Part shown: positions 14,691-16,022 of the stretch, in pieces | Layout of the letters: each line of letters starts with the position of its first letter | How positions within the stretch are numbered: position 1 is the first letter of the stretch | NCBI GenBank assembly: GCA_019423795.1 | Contig: JAHZAT010000093.1 | Span: 1-16,022 of the forward strand | Length of the DNA stretch: 16,022 nt | Direction: 5' to 3' | Source: Clostridiales bacterium | Lineage (GTDB): Bacteria > Bacillota > Clostridia > Lachnospirales > Lachnospiraceae | Position numbers and translations under genes: made by a program | The notes under the pieces: generated by a model | The model's input: the letters and a program-made list of their open reading frames with translations, nothing else | What the model was told of the DNA's origin: nothing | Databases searched by the model: none

Positions 14691-14939
14691 CTATCTATGA
14701 AGATATTTCTCTTTCGTTGCAAGTCCACCCCTGATGTGACGTTCAGATTTATTGATGTCTAGTACCTTTCTTGCTTGTCTGGCAAGTGTTTTGTTGATCG
14801 TTTCTAACCGTTCTGTCACATCTTTATGTACTGTGCTTTTGCTGACGCCGAACTGCTTGGCTGTCTGGCGTACTGTAGCATTATGTTCAATGATGTAGAT
14901 CGCACTTTCAATGACTCTTTCTTCCATGTATTTTTTCAA
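14691..14939 (-). CDS. spoIIID: Sporulation transcriptional regulator SpoIIID
   Basis: DNA-binding regulator of mother-cell gene expression during spore formation, acting on the sigma-E and sigma-K regulons. The 82-residue protein has the family helix-turn-helix TVRQTAKQFGVSKSTVHKDV (22-41) and the basic C-terminal region KSERHIRGGLATKEKY (64-79) that contributes to DNA binding. The start is TTG (14937-14939). The first ATG is four codons later, but the TTG gives the usual N-terminus (xKxYxEER) and stands eight bases after AGGGGG. A sigma-E type promoter lies 32-60 bp upstream, as expected for this gene. The next gene downstream starts in the same frame straight after the TAG stop. Confidence 0.95.
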   Translation of the reverse strand: MKKYMEERVIESAIYIIEHNATVRQTAKQFGVSKSTVHKDVTERLETINKTLARQARKVLDINKSERHIRGGLATKEKYLHR

Positions 14940-14951
14940 TGGAAAAGCCCC

Positions 14952-14972
14952 CTGTAAATGTTGTTTTTACAG
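14952..14972. repeat. Hairpin in the spoIIID leader
   Basis: Perfect 7-bp arms CTGTAAA and TTTACAG around a 7-base loop. It begins at the edge of the -10 box and ends directly at the G-rich ribosome site of spoIIID. It could be an operator at the transcription start or a 5'-leader hairpin next to the ribosome site. Confidence 0.55.
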
Positions 14973-14999
14973 TGTATGCTTGGGGCAGGGTTGCTATGT
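14971..14999 (-). promoter_or_regulatory. Sigma-E type promoter of spoIIID
   Basis: On the minus strand CATACACT (plus 14971-14978) matches the sigma-E -10 consensus fully. ACATAGC (plus 14993-14999) carries the conserved ATA of the -35, with 16 bases between ATA and the -10. The GGACA running into the -35 also resembles the SpoIIID binding motif GGACAAG, hinting at autoregulation. Confidence 0.75.
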
Positions 15000-15008
15000 C
15001 CTTAAAAT

Positions 15009-15962
15009 CTAGAAATATACCAATTGTTCTTTTGGCGGTTCTGATTTTTCGATTCTGATCGCTGTTAAGATTGGCATTGTCTTATCATATGCTTCATTGT
15101 ATTCTGAATGGATCTGTGCTGTTAATGTTACCCATTCGTTATTGAGAATTCTCTTTAATGTCTTGGATTTCGTCTGGTTTAATCTGCACAGATATCCAAT
15201 AAATGTCATATCATCTTCACAACATGTCATTGCTTTACGTCCAGGAATGATCATTCCCGGTGGCATCTTTGGACTGCGCTGGACCTGAACACGCATTTCC
15301 ACAGTCTTTCCTTCGTAAACCTCTGGACGTTCCATCGCATCGATATACCAGATTCCATAATCTTCATCTTCGACTTTGATCACATCTGCATTCACATCAT
15401 ATGGCAGCAGTTCATCCTGTGCCATCTCTTTTCCATCGGCACGTTCGAAACCTACCTGTGCTCTTGGATTGACTGCTTTGATGCTTCTTCGGAAACTTCC
15501 CATATTCGTATTGTCATCACAGCGGTTAAAAATGACAAGATCTGCCATCTTAAACATTTCCATAAACATAGATTTCATATTTTTCAAATACAAATCTGCT
15601 GTAGATGCATCAACTGTTACGATCACCTGATATAACTCAAGATCTGTCTCATCTACTACATCCATCAGATCGTCAATGGAGTACATTCCATTGTATTCGA
15701 TCATGACACGGTCTGGATAATAATTTCTCTGACATCCTCTGACAAATTCTTTTGTGAAATCTTCCATATTTTCAATATTCACCACAAATGAATTTGTCTT
15801 CTCTAGCATTTCTTTATCGTATTCAACTTCTCCTTCTTCAAACGTAAGGATCATTGTTTTCTCGCCGTCATTAAAATAATCCTGGCTTAATGTTTCTTTG
15901 ATCAGTGTTGATTTTCCACTTTCTAAAAATCCCCATACCAGGTATGCCGGTAATTCGTACAT
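15009..15962 (-). CDS. CobW-like P-loop GTPase with DUF1980-like C-terminal region
   Basis: A 317-residue cytoplasmic protein. The N-terminal half is a G3E/CobW-like GTPase: Walker A GFLESGKST (11-19), a beta strand TMILTFEEGEVEYD (36-49) where CobW proteins have their metal-switch loop, and an NKxD equivalent NRCD (146-149). The CxCC metal-binding motif of typical CobW proteins is absent; the spot reads VNIENME. From about 200, the order DYGIWYIDAMERPEVYEGK, GRKAMTCCEDD (241-251), NNEWVTLTAQI and PILTAIRIEKSEPP resembles the C-terminal region of DUF1980/YcgQ-type proteins that pair with DUF318 permeases. Such a permease could lie just upstream, outside the window. A metal or ion transport role is inference. 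Only a weak GGAA precedes the start. The spoIIID promoter begins immediately after its stop. Confidence 0.75.
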   Translation of the reverse strand: MYELPAYLVWGFLESGKSTLIKETLSQDYFNDGEKTMILTFEEGEVEYDKEMLEKTNSFVVNIENMEDFTKEFVRGCQRNYYPDRVMIEYNGMYSIDDLMDVVDETDLELYQVIVTVDASTADLYLKNMKSMFMEMFKMADLVIFNRCDDNTNMGSFRRSIKAVNPRAQVGFERADGKEMAQDELLPYDVNADVIKVEDEDYGIWYIDAMERPEVYEGKTVEMRVQVQRSPKMPPGMIIPGRKAMTCCEDDMTFIGYLCRLNQTKSKTLKRILNNEWVTLTAQIHSEYNEAYDKTMPILTAIRIEKSEPPKEQLVYF

Positions 15963-16022
15963 TCTTTTTCCGTTACTGAAAACTTATAAAAAGTTATAAA
16001 CCTTTATGTTTCATTCCTACTT

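Noticed and set aside
1..16022. CRISPR arrays, tRNA/rRNA genes, prophage or intact insertion sequences
   Set aside because: I looked for regularly spaced repeats, tRNA cloverleaf ends, rRNA-like blocks and transposase or integrase motifs and found none that I could support.

Overview
The window looks like a low-GC, spore-forming member of the Clostridia, most likely Lachnospiraceae. The support is a clear SpoIIID sporulation regulator, AT-rich intergenic DNA with strong Shine-Dalgarno sequences, and gene types common in that family (GlgX-type debranching enzyme, AGCS symporter, MarR plus heterodimeric ABC exporter, SEC-C protein). The taxonomic call is inference. I see no rRNA, tRNA, CRISPR array, phage genes or intact insertion sequence. 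This is mostly ordinary chromosome, and its interest lies in regulatory structure and a few unusual genes.

Layout. At 1-84 (minus) an unidentified gene enters from the left edge. 131-2993 (minus) holds a YczE/YitT-type membrane protein followed by a GlgX-like debranching enzyme. 3270-4655 (plus) is a sodium:amino-acid (AGCS) symporter with its own promoter and a 26-bp inverted repeat in its leader. Its 3' end overlaps by 13 bp a convergent gene at 4643-6099 (minus). That gene was a membrane-bound Cache-GGDEF diguanylate cyclase and is now split by a frameshift near 5290-5301. 6264-10738 (minus) is a compact operon of a MarR repressor and two ABC exporter halves, joined by two 8-nt overlaps. 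It has a near-consensus promoter and two side-by-side 14-bp operators. 10963-11475 (minus) is a SEC-C zinc-motif protein with its own promoter and terminator.

11561-11674 carries three consecutive hairpins in a gene-free stretch. It may be a structured RNA or a small mobile-element remnant and is the best candidate for something undescribed. 11777-11983 (plus) is a two-helix membrane peptide. It shares a bidirectional terminator with rarA/mgsA (12012-13328, minus), the AAA+ replication-recombination ATPase. Back-to-back extended -10 promoters separate rarA from a plus-strand gene at 13475-14092 that resembles a degenerate VTC (polyphosphate polymerase-like) domain. A 31-bp-stem hairpin (14122-14199) ends both that gene and the minus-strand genes coming the other way. 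14274-14690 (minus) is a small unidentified ORF just behind spoIIID (14691-14939). SpoIIID has a recognisable sigma-E promoter and a TTG start. 15009-15962 (minus) is a CobW-like P-loop GTPase with a DUF1980-like C-terminal region.

Functional reading: the MarR/ABC block is a self-regulated, probably drug-responsive efflux unit. spoIIID belongs to mother-cell sporulation control. The others are mostly independent housekeeping or transport units with their own promoters.
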